The position numbers and the translations under genes are program-made. Positions 44,847 to 54,302 of a DNA stretch of 64,000 bases are shown piece after piece. Every line of letters begins with the position of its first letter. The first letter of the stretch is position 1. The notes below the pieces were generated by a model. The model saw nothing but the letters and a program-made list of their open reading frames with translations, was not told the DNA's origin and ran no database searches. This DNA is from Erythrobacter sp. (lineage in GTDB: Bacteria; Pseudomonadota; Alphaproteobacteria; Sphingomonadales; Sphingomonadaceae), in assembly GCA_024642565.1 (NCBI GenBank), contig JAHEAV010000003.1, positions 62,001-126,000 of the forward strand. The letters are read 5' to 3'.

Positions 44847-47800
44847 ATGAAAACCACATGCACAGCCGCGCGTAGCGGAAGGGGTCGGCTTTTCGCCGGT
44901 GCCGGAATCGCCGCTATTACTCTGGCCGCTTTTGCGTCGCCAGCTTTCGCGCAGGATAGCGACCCAACCGAAGACGAAGTAGCCGCAGCCAAGGCTGCAG
45001 CCGAAGCGGAAAAGCCAACACCGATGATTACGGTGACCGGTTCGCGCATCGCCCGTCCAACCCTTGATTCGCCTGTTCCGCTGACTTCGGTTACCGCTGC
45101 CGAACTGACCGACTCCGGTGACGTTTCGCTGGGCGATGCGCTGAATGAACTGCCTTCGCTGCGCAACACCTTCAGCCAGGGTAACTCGACCCGCTTCATC
45201 GGCACCGCCGGCCTTAACCTGCTCGATCTTCGCGGTCTGGGCACAAGCCGCACCCTGGTGCTGGTCAACGGCAAGCGCCACATTACCGCATCGCCAGGCG
45301 ATTACCTGGTTGACGTAAACACCATCCCTGTCGACCTGCTCGAACGCGTTGACATCGTGACCGGCGGCAACTCCGCTGTTTACGGTTCGGACGCTGTGGC
45401 CGGTGTGGTCAACTTCGTGCTCAAGCGCGACTTCGACGGCCTCTCGGTCAAGGGTCAGGGCGGTATTTCTGACCGCGGTGATCGTGCGAACGTGTTTGGC
45501 GCCGTTGTTTTCGGCAAGAACTTCGCAGACGGTCGCGGCAATATTGCCCTGGCTGGCGAATATGCCAAATCCGAACCGCTCTATTTCCGTGACCGCGACG
45601 AACTGACGGGCGCATACAGCGGACGCTGCCAGTACAACGTGGTTAGCGACAACCAGGCTGACGAAGGCGCATTCGGCACAGACGGAAAGACCGATCTTGA
45701 ACCGATCTGCGGCGTGCGCAATGGCTCCATCTCCGATGGCGGCACAATTGGCGGTCTTGGCAGTGGTCGGTACCTCCGCTTTGCGCCGGATGGCAGCGTG
45801 TTTGTCGACACTCCTGACCAGTTCCTGCCATATTCCGGCAACGTCATCGGCGGGAATGGTTCAACCCTTCGTAACACGGGCCAGCTTGCTGCCGGTTTGC
45901 AGCGTTATAACTTCAACCTGCTTGCCCATTTCGATGTCAGCGACGCTTTCCGTCCGTTTGTCGAAGCGAAATACACGCATATCGACGCCATTCAGGAAGG
46001 TCAGCCAAGCTTCTTCACCGGCGGCCCGCAGACCCGTAGTGGCCCAGCCCTGCGCTGCGATAACGCATTCCTGAGCGCCCAGGCACTCGCGACGTTGAAG
46101 ACCTATGGCCTGTGCGCAACACCAGCCAGCACCATCCCGATGAGCCGCTTCAACATCGACTTCGGCGGGCGTGGTGAATTGCATGACCGCGACACCTATC
46201 GCATCGTCGCGGGTGTAGAAGGCACGTTCAACGACGACTGGAGCTACGAAATTTCGGCTAACTATGGCCGTCTGAAAACGAAGCTGCGTTCGCTCAACAA
46301 CCTGCTGCTCCGTGACATCAACGGCAAAACAGCCGGCTTCGGTCTTGCCACGGACGCTGTTCGGGATCTGAGCGGCAACATCGTGTGCCGGATCAACGCG
46401 GATGCCATTACGACCAACGATGATCCGCGTTGTGTGCCGATCAACCTGTTTGGTGACGGTGCGCCCAGCAAGGCGGCTCTGGATTATGTCAACACCACGG
46501 CTATCCGGAACGAGAAGGCAGAAGAATTTGTCGCTCTCGCATCGCTCAGCGGCGATCTTTCGCAGCTGTTTGAACTTCCGGGCGGCCCGATCGCCTTCGC
46601 CATCGGCGGTGAATATCGCACGGAAAAGGCTTCCAGCGCGTTTGACGCTCTGACAGCTAGCGGCGGCACCTTCCTGAACGCTATCCAGCCCTTCAATCCC
46701 CCGAAGCTTTCGGTGAAGGAAGCCTTTGGTGAAGTCAGCATCCCGCTGCTCGCCAATCTGCCGTTCGCCGAAGAACTGACGATCAGCGCAGCTGGCCGGG
46801 TGTCCGACTACAACACGGCCACCGGTACTGTTTATGCCTACAATGTTCAGGGCATCTACGCACCGATCCCGGACATCCGTTTCCGCGCGGCTTACGCAAC
46901 TTCGGTTCGTGCACCGACGCAGGGTGACCTCTACTCTCCGCAATCACAGAACTTCGCATTCATTTCGGATCCCTGTGACCAGCAGAGCGGCGCGATCAAC
47001 ACGGGTCCAAACCGTGCGGCCAACTGCGCGGCAGCCGGTGTTCCAACCACCGTCAACGCTGCACTCGCAGCAGCCTGCGTCGGGACTTCGTTCCCAGTGG
47101 CAACCGGGGCGGCCTACACGAACTGTACAGCTCGTACTGCTTCGACCAGCTTCCTGTCGGGCGGCAACCCGACCCTGGTGGAAGAACGTGGCAAGAGCCT
47201 GACGCTTGGTGTGATTCTCGAACCGAGCTTCATTCCGGGCCTCAACATCACGGTTGATTATTACAACATCGAAGTGACCAACCTGATCGCTGCGCTGTCA
47301 GCCCAGACGATCATCAACCAGTGCTATGACGATGCAAACGGGATCAACAACTCGTTCTGCGCCACCGTCAAGCGCGATGCGGCAACCGGTCTGTTCGTTA
47401 TACCGGCAGTGGTTTCAGGCGGTGTGAACTTCGCTTCGCAGAAGACCCGCGGTGTCGATATTGATGCGCAATATTCGCACACTTTCGAAAATGGCAACCG
47501 CTTGCGCATGCGTGCGATCGCCACTCGCTTGCTTACGCTCGACAACTACACCAGCCCGACCGATCCGGCCGTGCCGAATCGTCAGCGTAGCGAACTGGGC
47601 GATCCAGACTGGGCCGCATCGTTCAACATGAACTACGACTTCGGTGATTTCGACATCACCTATTCGATGCGGTATCTGGGTAAGCAGACCAAGTCTTCTT
47701 ATGAAAACCAGAACTCCTACACGGGCCGTTGCCCGGCATCCGGCCTGACCGGCTTCACCGGCGGTACCTGTACCCCTGGTGCGCTGACCACGCTCGATCC

Positions 47801-48020
47801 GGCCAACAACGACCAGTATGACGATCCGTTCTTCAAGGCTGTGACCTACCACAACCTGCGCCTGAACTGGGCGGCTGATGACAGCCTGTTCAAGTTCTAC
47901 ATCGGCGTGGACAATGTGTTCGACAAGCAGCCGCCGTTCGGCCAGCTCGGCACCGCCGGTGGCGATCCGTACGACACGTTCGGCCGTTACTTCTACGCCG
48001 GTTTCCGCATCGATATGTAA
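44847..48020 (+). CDS. TonB-dependent receptor 1
   Basis: This 1057-residue outer-membrane receptor has a signal peptide ending SPAFAQ (about residue 35), a TonB-box-like TPMITVTGSRI at about 60-70, a plug domain (SLGDALNELPSLRNT, LLDLRGLGTSRTLVLVNGKR, RVDIVTGGNSAVYGSDAVAGVVNFVLK) and a 22-strand barrel ending FGRYFYAGFRIDM. Extracellular loops carry many Cys residues. Such receptors import scarce ligands (siderophores, vitamins, carbohydrates) driven by TonB-ExbBD; the ligand is not evident. Codon use is biased to U- and C-ending forms typical of strong expression. The ATG at 44847 is chosen; the longer frame lacks a signal peptide. Confidence 0.92.
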   Translation: MKTTCTAARSGRGRLFAGAGIAAITLAAFASPAFAQDSDPTEDEVAAAKAAAEAEKPTPMITVTGSRIARPTLDSPVPLTSVTAAELTDSGDVSLGDALNELPSLRNTFSQGNSTRFIGTAGLNLLDLRGLGTSRTLVLVNGKRHITASPGDYLVDVNTIPVDLLERVDIVTGGNSAVYGSDAVAGVVNFVLKRDFDGLSVKGQGGISDRGDRANVFGAVVFGKNFADGRGNIALAGEYAKSEPLYFRDRDELTGAYSGRCQYNVVSDNQADEGAFGTDGKTDLEPICGVRNGSISDGGTIGGLGSGRYLRFAPDGSVFVDTPDQFLPYSGNVIGGNGSTLRNTGQLAAGLQRYNFNLLAHFDVSDAFRPFVEAKYTHIDAIQEGQPSFFTGGPQTRSGPALRCDNAFLSAQALATLKTYGLCATPASTIPMSRFNIDFGGRGELHDRDTYRIVAGVEGTFNDDWSYEISANYGRLKTKLRSLNNLLLRDINGKTAGFGLATDAVRDLSGNIVCRINADAITTNDDPRCVPINLFGDGAPSKAALDYVNTTAIRNEKAEEFVALASLSGDLSQLFELPGGPIAFAIGGEYRTEKASSAFDALTASGGTFLNAIQPFNPPKLSVKEAFGEVSIPLLANLPFAEELTISAAGRVSDYNTATGTVYAYNVQGIYAPIPDIRFRAAYATSVRAPTQGDLYSPQSQNFAFISDPCDQQSGAINTGPNRAANCAAAGVPTTVNAALAAACVGTSFPVATGAAYTNCTARTASTSFLSGGNPTLVEERGKSLTLGVILEPSFIPGLNITVDYYNIEVTNLIAALSAQTIINQCYDDANGINNSFCATVKRDAATGLFVIPAVVSGGVNFASQKTRGVDIDAQYSHTFENGNRLRMRAIATRLLTLDNYTSPTDPAVPNRQRSELGDPDWAASFNMNYDFGDFDITYSMRYLGKQTKSSYENQNSYTGRCPASGLTGFTGGTCTPGALTTLDPANNDQYDDPFFKAVTYHNLRLNWAADDSLFKFYIGVDNVFDKQPPFGQLGTAGGDPYDTFGRYFYAGFRIDM

Positions 48021-48345
48021 TCGGATGCGGATACGCTTTCCCTCGGGAAAGGGTCGAATTTGAAGGGGCTCCGGGAAACCGGGGCCCCTTTTTGTTCGCA
48101 CCAATGACTGAAGGACGGTGTGTGACACACAGGTAACACTGCGCAACAATACGAAAGTCTTTATTTTCAGATCGGTTTACATTCCGGAATCTGAGTCGCA
48201 TGGACGCCACATTGGGGGTAGCCAGAGAGAGGCTAATTTCGGCAAGACCCGTCAAATAGGACTCGTTTACTCGTCAGCAAGCCGATCGCTGGTGGAGTAA
48301 TTTAAGTAGCAATATCAAATCATACCTTTGCTAGAGGACGTAAAT
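48021..48345. other. Intergenic region between the two TonB receptors
   Basis: This 325-base stretch holds an intrinsic terminator at 48065-48093, a 13-base palindrome at 48118-48130 (GTGTGT-G-ACACAC) and about 200 bases of sequence with no recognisable gene. Receptor 2 therefore probably has its own promoter in the second half. Confidence 0.65.
48065..48093 (+). terminator. Intrinsic terminator after TonB receptor 1
   Basis: GGGGCTCCGG and CCGGGGCCCC (one G-T wobble) form a 10-base-pair stem with a GAAA tetraloop, followed by five T's. It lies 45 bases after the receptor stop. Confidence 0.9.
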
Positions 48346-51300
48346 ATGAAGACTTTCAACACTACCGCAAATCGTGGCAAGACCATGCTCTATGTCGGTG
48401 CAGGCGCATTGGCTGTGGCCATGGGTTCCTTTGCTGCCCCTGCCTATGCGCAGGAAGCAGCCGTGGATTGCGCCGCTGATCCCAGCAATGCCGATTGCGC
48501 GCAGAGCGAAACCCCGATCATCGTCGTGACCGGTTCGCTTTTCCGCCGCACCGACACCGAAACCGCTTCGCCGGTTACCGTTCTTTCTGCCACCACACTT
48601 GCAGAACGCGGCCTGAATGCCCCGGCAGAAGCCGTACAGCGTTTGCCTTCAAACGGCGCCGGCACGATTACGCAAGGTTGGAACACAGGCTTCAACTTCG
48701 CTTCGGGTGCCAACGCACCGGCACTTCGCGGCCTTACCGTTCAGTCGACCCTGTCGATCTTCGACGGCGTGCGTATGGCTCCTTATCCGCTCGCGGATGA
48801 CGGCCAGCGTAACTTCGTCGACCTGAACTCCATCCCTGATGCCATCATCGAGCGGATCGAAGTTCTGCGCGACGGTGCTTCGTCGACCTACGGCGCCGAT
48901 GCGATCGCAGGCGTGATCAACATCGTCACCAAGAAAGAAATCCAGGGCCTGCACCTTAATGGTTCGGCCGGTATTTCACAGCGCGGTGACGCCGGCGAAC
49001 AGCGCATCGACGTAACCTATGGTTATGGCGATCTCGCTGATGACGGCTTCAACTTCTACGTCAGTGCAGAATATCAGCATCAGGATCCGCTGTTCGCTCG
49101 CGACCGCGGCTTCCCCTTCAACACCCAGAACCTGTCCTCGATCTGCGGCCCGAGCGGCAGCTGCATGAGCAATGCGAACTGGAACGGCATCACGCCTGAA
49201 ACCGGCGCCTTCAATGGCTTCATCGACATTCCGGGTGTTGCTCTGGCCCGTCCGGTCACAACAGCTGGCTCGACTTCGGGTTCGGGACGTTACAGCTACC
49301 TCAATCCGTCAGCTGGCTGCGGCGGCTGGAACCCAATCACAATCACGGCTGCGCAGTCTTCCACATCGCCGCTGACCACTTGTGAAGTTGATTTTCACAA
49401 CGCCTACATCATGCTTCAGCCTGAAATCGAACGTAAGGGTCTCACGGCCCGTGCGACATTCAATGTCGGCGATCGTGCCCAAGTCTACATGATGGGCAAC
49501 TACTACAACACGGATACTTCAGCGTCGTTCACGCCGCTCAGCTTCCGCGGCACCCCTACCCCGCCGCGCCCATCGACAACCGGCGCATACAATGTGATCG
49601 CCCCGGTTTACGTGTGCCCGACCGGCGTTGGTACACTGAACGGTCTGAATACCGGTTGTACTGCAGCAAATGGTGTTCTGAACCCTTACAACCCATACGC
49701 AGCTGCCGGCCAGACCGCGCAGATCAGCTTCCGTTCGCCACGAGGCCGTACGGTTGAAACCGGTTCACGTGCTCTCCGCGGTGTGATCGGCCTTGATGGT
49801 TCGTTCGGTGACAACTGGAACTACTCGGCCAACTTCACAGCTTCGGAAGTGCAGTTGACCCGCGTGCAGGAAAATTATCTCATCCCGCAGCGGATTGCAG
49901 ACGTCCTGGCCCAGGGTACATTCAACTTCTTCAATTCGTCACTGACACCTGATAGCGTGTGGGACTACATTTCCCCCACGAAGACGACTGTTTCAACTTC
50001 GAAACTGTGGCAGGCTCAGGCTACGCTCGCCAAGGAACTGTTTCAGCTTCCAGGTGGTCCGTTGCAGGTTGCTGTAGGCCTGTCCTACCGCAATGAATCG
50101 ATCGACGCTCCAAGCGGCAATCCCGGGACCGCACTTCCTACAGATAACCAGTACAACCGTTACTACTCGCTCAACGCAGTGGGTACTGGCGGTAGCCGTA
50201 ACGTGAAGTCTGCGTTCTTCGAAATCGGCGCTCCGATCCTCGATCAGGTCGAAGTTTCGCTGTCTGGCCGGTATGACGATTACTCGACCGGCCAGAAGAG
50301 CTTCTCGCCCAAGGCTGGTATCAAGATCAAACCGATCGATCAGGTCGCGCTTCGCGGTACTTTCTCGAAGGGCTTCCGGATCCCGAGCTTCAACGAAGCA
50401 TTCGGTCTTCCAACGACTGGCTACGTCACGCAGACCGTTAACTGCACAACCAACGCCGCATTCTGTGCTGCACATGGCAACAACGCTTATGCGACCCAGC
50501 CATATTCGGTAGGTCTGACGTCAACCGGCAACCCGGCGCTTGATCCTGAGAAGTCGACTTCCTTCACCGCTGGTGTGATTGTGGAACCAATCCGCAATGT
50601 CAGCGTGACGGTCGATTTCTACCACATCAAGGTCAAGGGCCTAATTGGTTCGCCTGCAGGCCAGGGTACTGCAATCGCGCAGTATTACGCCAACAATGGT
50701 GTTGTCACACAGCCAGGCTTCACAGCTGTCGCTGGTGTGCCTGACCCGGCATTCCCGAATGCACTGCCGCTGCTAGGCTTCCTGCAGAGCTCATTCACCA
50801 ACCAGGATAGCCAGGTTGTCAGCGGCCTGGACTTCGGCCTGAATGCAACCCTGCCTCTTACCGACAGCATCACGCTGCGCAGTAGCTTCGACGCTTCCTA
50901 TCTGCTGAAATTCGACCTTACACGGTCGGACGGCACAGTTGAAAGCTACGACGACACGCTCAGCCCATGCAACACAACGTCTTGCTCGGGTGCGCCGAAA
51001 TGGCGTGCCAGCTGGCAGAACTCGCTCGACTTTGGCGATACAACGGTCTCGCTCACAGCCTATTACACCAAGGGCTATGACACGGCATCGATCGACTTCG
51101 GCGGCATCAAGGGTGATTGTCAGTTCAACGCAGACAACGCCGTTTCGACGGCATCCTACCAGGATGGAACGCCGGTTAACTGCCGTTCGAAGAACATCTG
51201 GAACGTCGATATGACGATGAGCCAGAAGATCGGTGAAAAGTTCACCTTGTATGCCAACATCCTCAATGTCCTCGACATTAAGGCGCCGTTCGATCACTCT

Positions 51301-51393
51301 GCGGCTTATGGCCTCTTTAACTTCAACCCTTCGTGGGCTGGTCCGAATATTCTCGGCCGCTACTTCAAGGTTGGTGCACGGGTCGACTTCTAA
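48346..51393 (+). CDS. TonB-dependent receptor 2
   Basis: This 1015-residue outer-membrane receptor has a signal peptide ending APAYAQ (about residue 35), a TonB-box-like TPIIVVTGSLF, a plug with APAEAVQRLPSNGAGT, RIEVLRDGASSTYGADAIAGVINIVTKK, and a barrel ending GRYFKVGARVDF. It is related in architecture to receptor 1 but not a close copy: the plug lacks the LRGLGTSRTLVL block and the loops differ. The start ATG at 48346 follows AGAGGACG. The pair may cover related ligands. Strong U/C-ending codon preference again suggests high expression. Confidence 0.92.
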   Translation: MKTFNTTANRGKTMLYVGAGALAVAMGSFAAPAYAQEAAVDCAADPSNADCAQSETPIIVVTGSLFRRTDTETASPVTVLSATTLAERGLNAPAEAVQRLPSNGAGTITQGWNTGFNFASGANAPALRGLTVQSTLSIFDGVRMAPYPLADDGQRNFVDLNSIPDAIIERIEVLRDGASSTYGADAIAGVINIVTKKEIQGLHLNGSAGISQRGDAGEQRIDVTYGYGDLADDGFNFYVSAEYQHQDPLFARDRGFPFNTQNLSSICGPSGSCMSNANWNGITPETGAFNGFIDIPGVALARPVTTAGSTSGSGRYSYLNPSAGCGGWNPITITAAQSSTSPLTTCEVDFHNAYIMLQPEIERKGLTARATFNVGDRAQVYMMGNYYNTDTSASFTPLSFRGTPTPPRPSTTGAYNVIAPVYVCPTGVGTLNGLNTGCTAANGVLNPYNPYAAAGQTAQISFRSPRGRTVETGSRALRGVIGLDGSFGDNWNYSANFTASEVQLTRVQENYLIPQRIADVLAQGTFNFFNSSLTPDSVWDYISPTKTTVSTSKLWQAQATLAKELFQLPGGPLQVAVGLSYRNESIDAPSGNPGTALPTDNQYNRYYSLNAVGTGGSRNVKSAFFEIGAPILDQVEVSLSGRYDDYSTGQKSFSPKAGIKIKPIDQVALRGTFSKGFRIPSFNEAFGLPTTGYVTQTVNCTTNAAFCAAHGNNAYATQPYSVGLTSTGNPALDPEKSTSFTAGVIVEPIRNVSVTVDFYHIKVKGLIGSPAGQGTAIAQYYANNGVVTQPGFTAVAGVPDPAFPNALPLLGFLQSSFTNQDSQVVSGLDFGLNATLPLTDSITLRSSFDASYLLKFDLTRSDGTVESYDDTLSPCNTTSCSGAPKWRASWQNSLDFGDTTVSLTAYYTKGYDTASIDFGGIKGDCQFNADNAVSTASYQDGTPVNCRSKNIWNVDMTMSQKIGEKFTLYANILNVLDIKAPFDHSAAYGLFNFNPSWAGPNILGRYFKVGARVDF

Positions 51394-51412
51394 GATCTGA
51401 CACTACAAATAG

Positions 51413-51443
51413 AAAAGGGGCGGCAATTGCCGCCCCTTTTTTT
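51413..51443. terminator. Bidirectional intrinsic terminator between TonB receptor 2 and clpB
   Basis: AAAAGGGGCGGCAATTGCCGCCCCTTTT is an almost perfect palindrome extended by a T-run of seven. Because it is flanked by an A-run and a T-run it can stop transcription in both directions, serving receptor 2 on the plus strand and clpB on the minus strand, whose stop lies at 51489. Confidence 0.92.
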
Positions 51444-51488
51444 GTCTGCGATCCCCGCGAGTTGCGGGAACGATCAGGCTTTGCCGGC

Positions 51489-54068
51489 CTAGCTGACCTT
51501 CATATCCAGCGCGCCATCGCCTTCATCGACCTTGACCGTGCTGCCATCCGGAATTGAACCGCGCAGCAGCATGTCTGCCAGTGGATCTTGCAGGTAACGT
51601 TGCACCGCCCGCTTGAGCGGCCTTGCGCCGTACACCGGATCATATCCGACCCGGCCAAGCCAGCGACGCGCTGCGTCGGTAAGGTCGATGGTGATCTTGC
51701 GATCCTTGAGCAGTTTTTGCACACGCCCGACCTGGATATCGACAATCGGAGCCATATGTTCCTGGCCCAATCGGTGGAACAGGATAATCTCGTCCAGCCG
51801 GTTGAGAAATTCCGGCCGGAAGTGCCCGCGCACCACATCCATTACCTGCGGTTCGACGTCTTCTACCGTCTGCCCTTCGTCCAGATTGGTGAGGTACTGG
51901 CTCCCGAGGTTCGACGTGAGGATGATCAGCGTGTTCGAGAAATCCACAACACGGCCCTGCCCGTCTGTCAGCCGGCCATCGTCGAGCACCTGCAGCAGCA
52001 CATTGAACACATCGTTATGCGCTTTTTCGACTTCATCGAACAGCACCACCTGATAGGGCCGCCGCCGCACGGCTTCGGTCAAAACGCCGCCTTCTTCGTA
52101 GCCGACATAGCCCGGAGGGGCGCCGATCAGCCGCGCAACTGCATGTTTTTCCATGAATTCGCTCATGTCGATACGGACCATCGCCGTATCGTCATCGAAC
52201 AGAAATTCCGCGAGCGCCTTGGTCAGTTCGGTCTTGCCGACCCCGGTGGGGCCAAGGAACAGAAAGCTCCCCAACGGCCGGTTCGGGTCCTGCAACCCAG
52301 CCCGCGCGCGGCGCACTGCCTTGGAAACCGCGACTACCGCCTGTTCCTGTCCGATCACGCGCGTACCGATCGTTTCTTCCATCGCGAGCAGTTTGTCCCG
52401 CTCGCCTTGCATCATCCGCTCAACCGGGACACCGGTCCATTTGCTGACGACTGCAGCGATATCATCTTCGGTCACTTCTTCCCGCAGAAGGGCGTTCTCG
52501 TTTGTGCCTTCGGCTTCGACAATCGCCTTTTCGAGTTGCGGGATGGTCCCGTAGGACAGTTCCCCTGCGCGGGCCAAATCGCCTTCGCGCTGAGCCTGCT
52601 CCAGCTCCAACCGGGCGTGGTCGAGTTGTTCCTTGAGCTTGCCTTCAGCGGCAATCTTGTCGCGTTCATTCTGCCAGCGGGTAGTTAATTCCGCCGAACG
52701 TTCCTCCAGATTGGCCAATTCCTCGCGCAGGGTATGCAGCCGGTCCTTGGACGCTTGGTCGGTTTCCTTGGACAGCGCCGATTCCTCGATCTTGAGCTGG
52801 ATGATCCGGCGATCAAGGCCTTCTATTTCTTCGGGTTTGCTTTCTACTTCCATCCGGATGCGGCTGGCTGCTTCGTCCATCAGATCAATGGCCTTGTCTG
52901 GCAGGAAGCGGTTGGCAATGTAGCGGTGCGATAATTGCGCCGCAGCCACCAGCGCAGCATCGGTGATCCGCACGCCGTGGTGCAGTTCGTACTTGTCCTT
53001 GATCCCGCGCAGAATCGAAATCGTGTCCTCCACGCTCGGCTCATCAATGAACACCGGCTGGAAACGGCGCTGGAGCGCCGGGTCTTTTTCAACATATTTC
53101 TGATATTCGTCGAGCGTAGTTGCACCGATACAATGCAGTTCACCGCGTGACAGGGCCGGCTTCAGGAGATTGGAGGCATCCATGCTGCCTTCCGATGCAC
53201 CAGCTCCGATCAGCGTGTGCATCTCGTCAATGAACAGGATGATCTGACCATCCGAACCCTTGACCTCATCCAGAACCGCCTTCAGCCGTTCCTCGAATTC
53301 GCCCCGATATTTCGCACCGGCAATCAGCGCGCCCATATCAAGGGACATAAGCGTACGCCCTTTGAGGCTGTCGGGCACATCGCCGTTGGCAATGCGCAGC
53401 GCCAGTCCTTCCGCGATTGCGGTCTTGCCGGTGCCTGGTTCACCAATGAGCGCCGGGTTGTTCTTGGTTCGGCGGGCGAGGATCTGGATGGTGCGGCGAA
53501 TTTCCTCATCGCGGCCGATAACCGGGTCCAGTTTGCCATCGCGCGCGGCCTGGGTCAGGTCACGCGCATATTTCTTCATGGCATCATAGGCATTTTCGGC
53601 GCTGGCGCTGTCGGCACTGCGGCCGCCGCGCAGCTGGTTGATCGCGGCATTCAGCGCGGCGGCCTCGACCTTCGCATCCTTCAGGATTTGCCCCGCTTTG
53701 GTGGTCGAGGCGAGCACCAGAGCAACCAGCAACCGTTCAACAGTGACATAACTATCGCCTGCTTTTTCAGCAATTTGCTCTGCCTGATCAAGCACGCGCA
53801 CGGCATCATTGTCGAGGCCGGGCGTCTGCTGCGCACCTCCGCCCGATACCGCCGGAATTTTGGCCAGCTCGCTATCGACCCCCTCGACCGCACCTTTCGC
53901 GTCGCCGCCCGCGCGCTGAATCAGCCCGGCAGCCATGCCTTCATCATCCTCCAGCAAAGCTTTCAGCAGATGCACGGGTGTGATCCGCTGGTGGCTATTG
54001 CGAATGGCAACAGTTTGCGCTGACTGGAGGAAGCCCTTGGCGCGATCGGTGAATTTTTCCAGGTTCAT
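51489..54068 (-). CDS. clpB: ATP-dependent disaggregase ClpB
   Basis: This 859-residue hexameric AAA+ chaperone extracts polypeptides from aggregates with DnaK. It has the N domain (residues 1-150, [17 protein letters not shown]), AAA-1 with Walker A GEPGTGKT near 206 and Walker [11 protein letters not shown], the long middle coiled coil (about 410-530, rich in Glu, Leu and Gln) that separates ClpB from ClpA, and AAA-2 with GPTGVGKT near 605. It is full length. The ATG at 54068 is the homologous start. A candidate RpoH promoter lies 29 bases upstream. Confidence 0.97.
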   Translation of the reverse strand: MNLEKFTDRAKGFLQSAQTVAIRNSHQRITPVHLLKALLEDDEGMAAGLIQRAGGDAKGAVEGVDSELAKIPAVSGGGAQQTPGLDNDAVRVLDQAEQIAEKAGDSYVTVERLLVALVLASTTKAGQILKDAKVEAAALNAAINQLRGGRSADSASAENAYDAMKKYARDLTQAARDGKLDPVIGRDEEIRRTIQILARRTKNNPALIGEPGTGKTAIAEGLALRIANGDVPDSLKGRTLMSLDMGALIAGAKYRGEFEERLKAVLDEVKGSDGQIILFIDEMHTLIGAGASEGSMDASNLLKPALSRGELHCIGATTLDEYQKYVEKDPALQRRFQPVFIDEPSVEDTISILRGIKDKYELHHGVRITDAALVAAAQLSHRYIANRFLPDKAIDLMDEAASRIRMEVESKPEEIEGLDRRIIQLKIEESALSKETDQASKDRLHTLREELANLEERSAELTTRWQNERDKIAAEGKLKEQLDHARLELEQAQREGDLARAGELSYGTIPQLEKAIVEAEGTNENALLREEVTEDDIAAVVSKWTGVPVERMMQGERDKLLAMEETIGTRVIGQEQAVVAVSKAVRRARAGLQDPNRPLGSFLFLGPTGVGKTELTKALAEFLFDDDTAMVRIDMSEFMEKHAVARLIGAPPGYVGYEEGGVLTEAVRRRPYQVVLFDEVEKAHNDVFNVLLQVLDDGRLTDGQGRVVDFSNTLIILTSNLGSQYLTNLDEGQTVEDVEPQVMDVVRGHFRPEFLNRLDEIILFHRLGQEHMAPIVDIQVGRVQKLLKDRKITIDLTDAARRWLGRVGYDPVYGARPLKRAVQRYLQDPLADMLLRGSIPDGSTVKVDEGDGALDMKVS

Positions 54069-54096
54069 TCTGTCTCTCTCGGCAAATATGGGGCAG

Positions 54097-54124
54097 ATAT
54101 GGTGTGGTAATTCGGCAACACAAG
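54097..54124 (-). promoter_or_regulatory. Candidate heat-shock (RpoH) promoter of clpB
   Basis: On the minus strand CTTGTGT (starting at 54124) and CACCATAT (ending at 54097) are separated by 13 bases, compared with the RpoH consensus CTTGAAA-N11-16-CCCCATNT. The match is 5 of 7 and 7 of 8. The 3' end lies 29 bases from the clpB ATG, leaving a short leader with GAGAGAGA as ribosome-binding site. Confidence 0.5.
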
Positions 54125-54302
54125 TCTCAACCACCCGGATGGGTGTGTTACCTGCATATAGGGGTTCCGCGACAGAGGCGACAGGGGCGAGCCGCAAAAA
54201 GTTTCGCGGCCCCTTCCCATGCCTTGGGTAAAACGCGTTGCGAAGGAAAACCCTTCACCGACCTTGCGAATCCCGCTAGTCCGCTTGCGAGAGGATTTTC
54301 GC

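Noticed and set aside
45861-46943. 360-codon minus-strand frame inside TonB receptor 1
   Set aside because: Antisense shadow of the receptor barrel; no motif or start signal.
53217-54023. 268-codon plus-strand frame opposite clpB
   Set aside because: Shadow of the ClpB N domain and first AAA domain; composition and motifs support only clpB.
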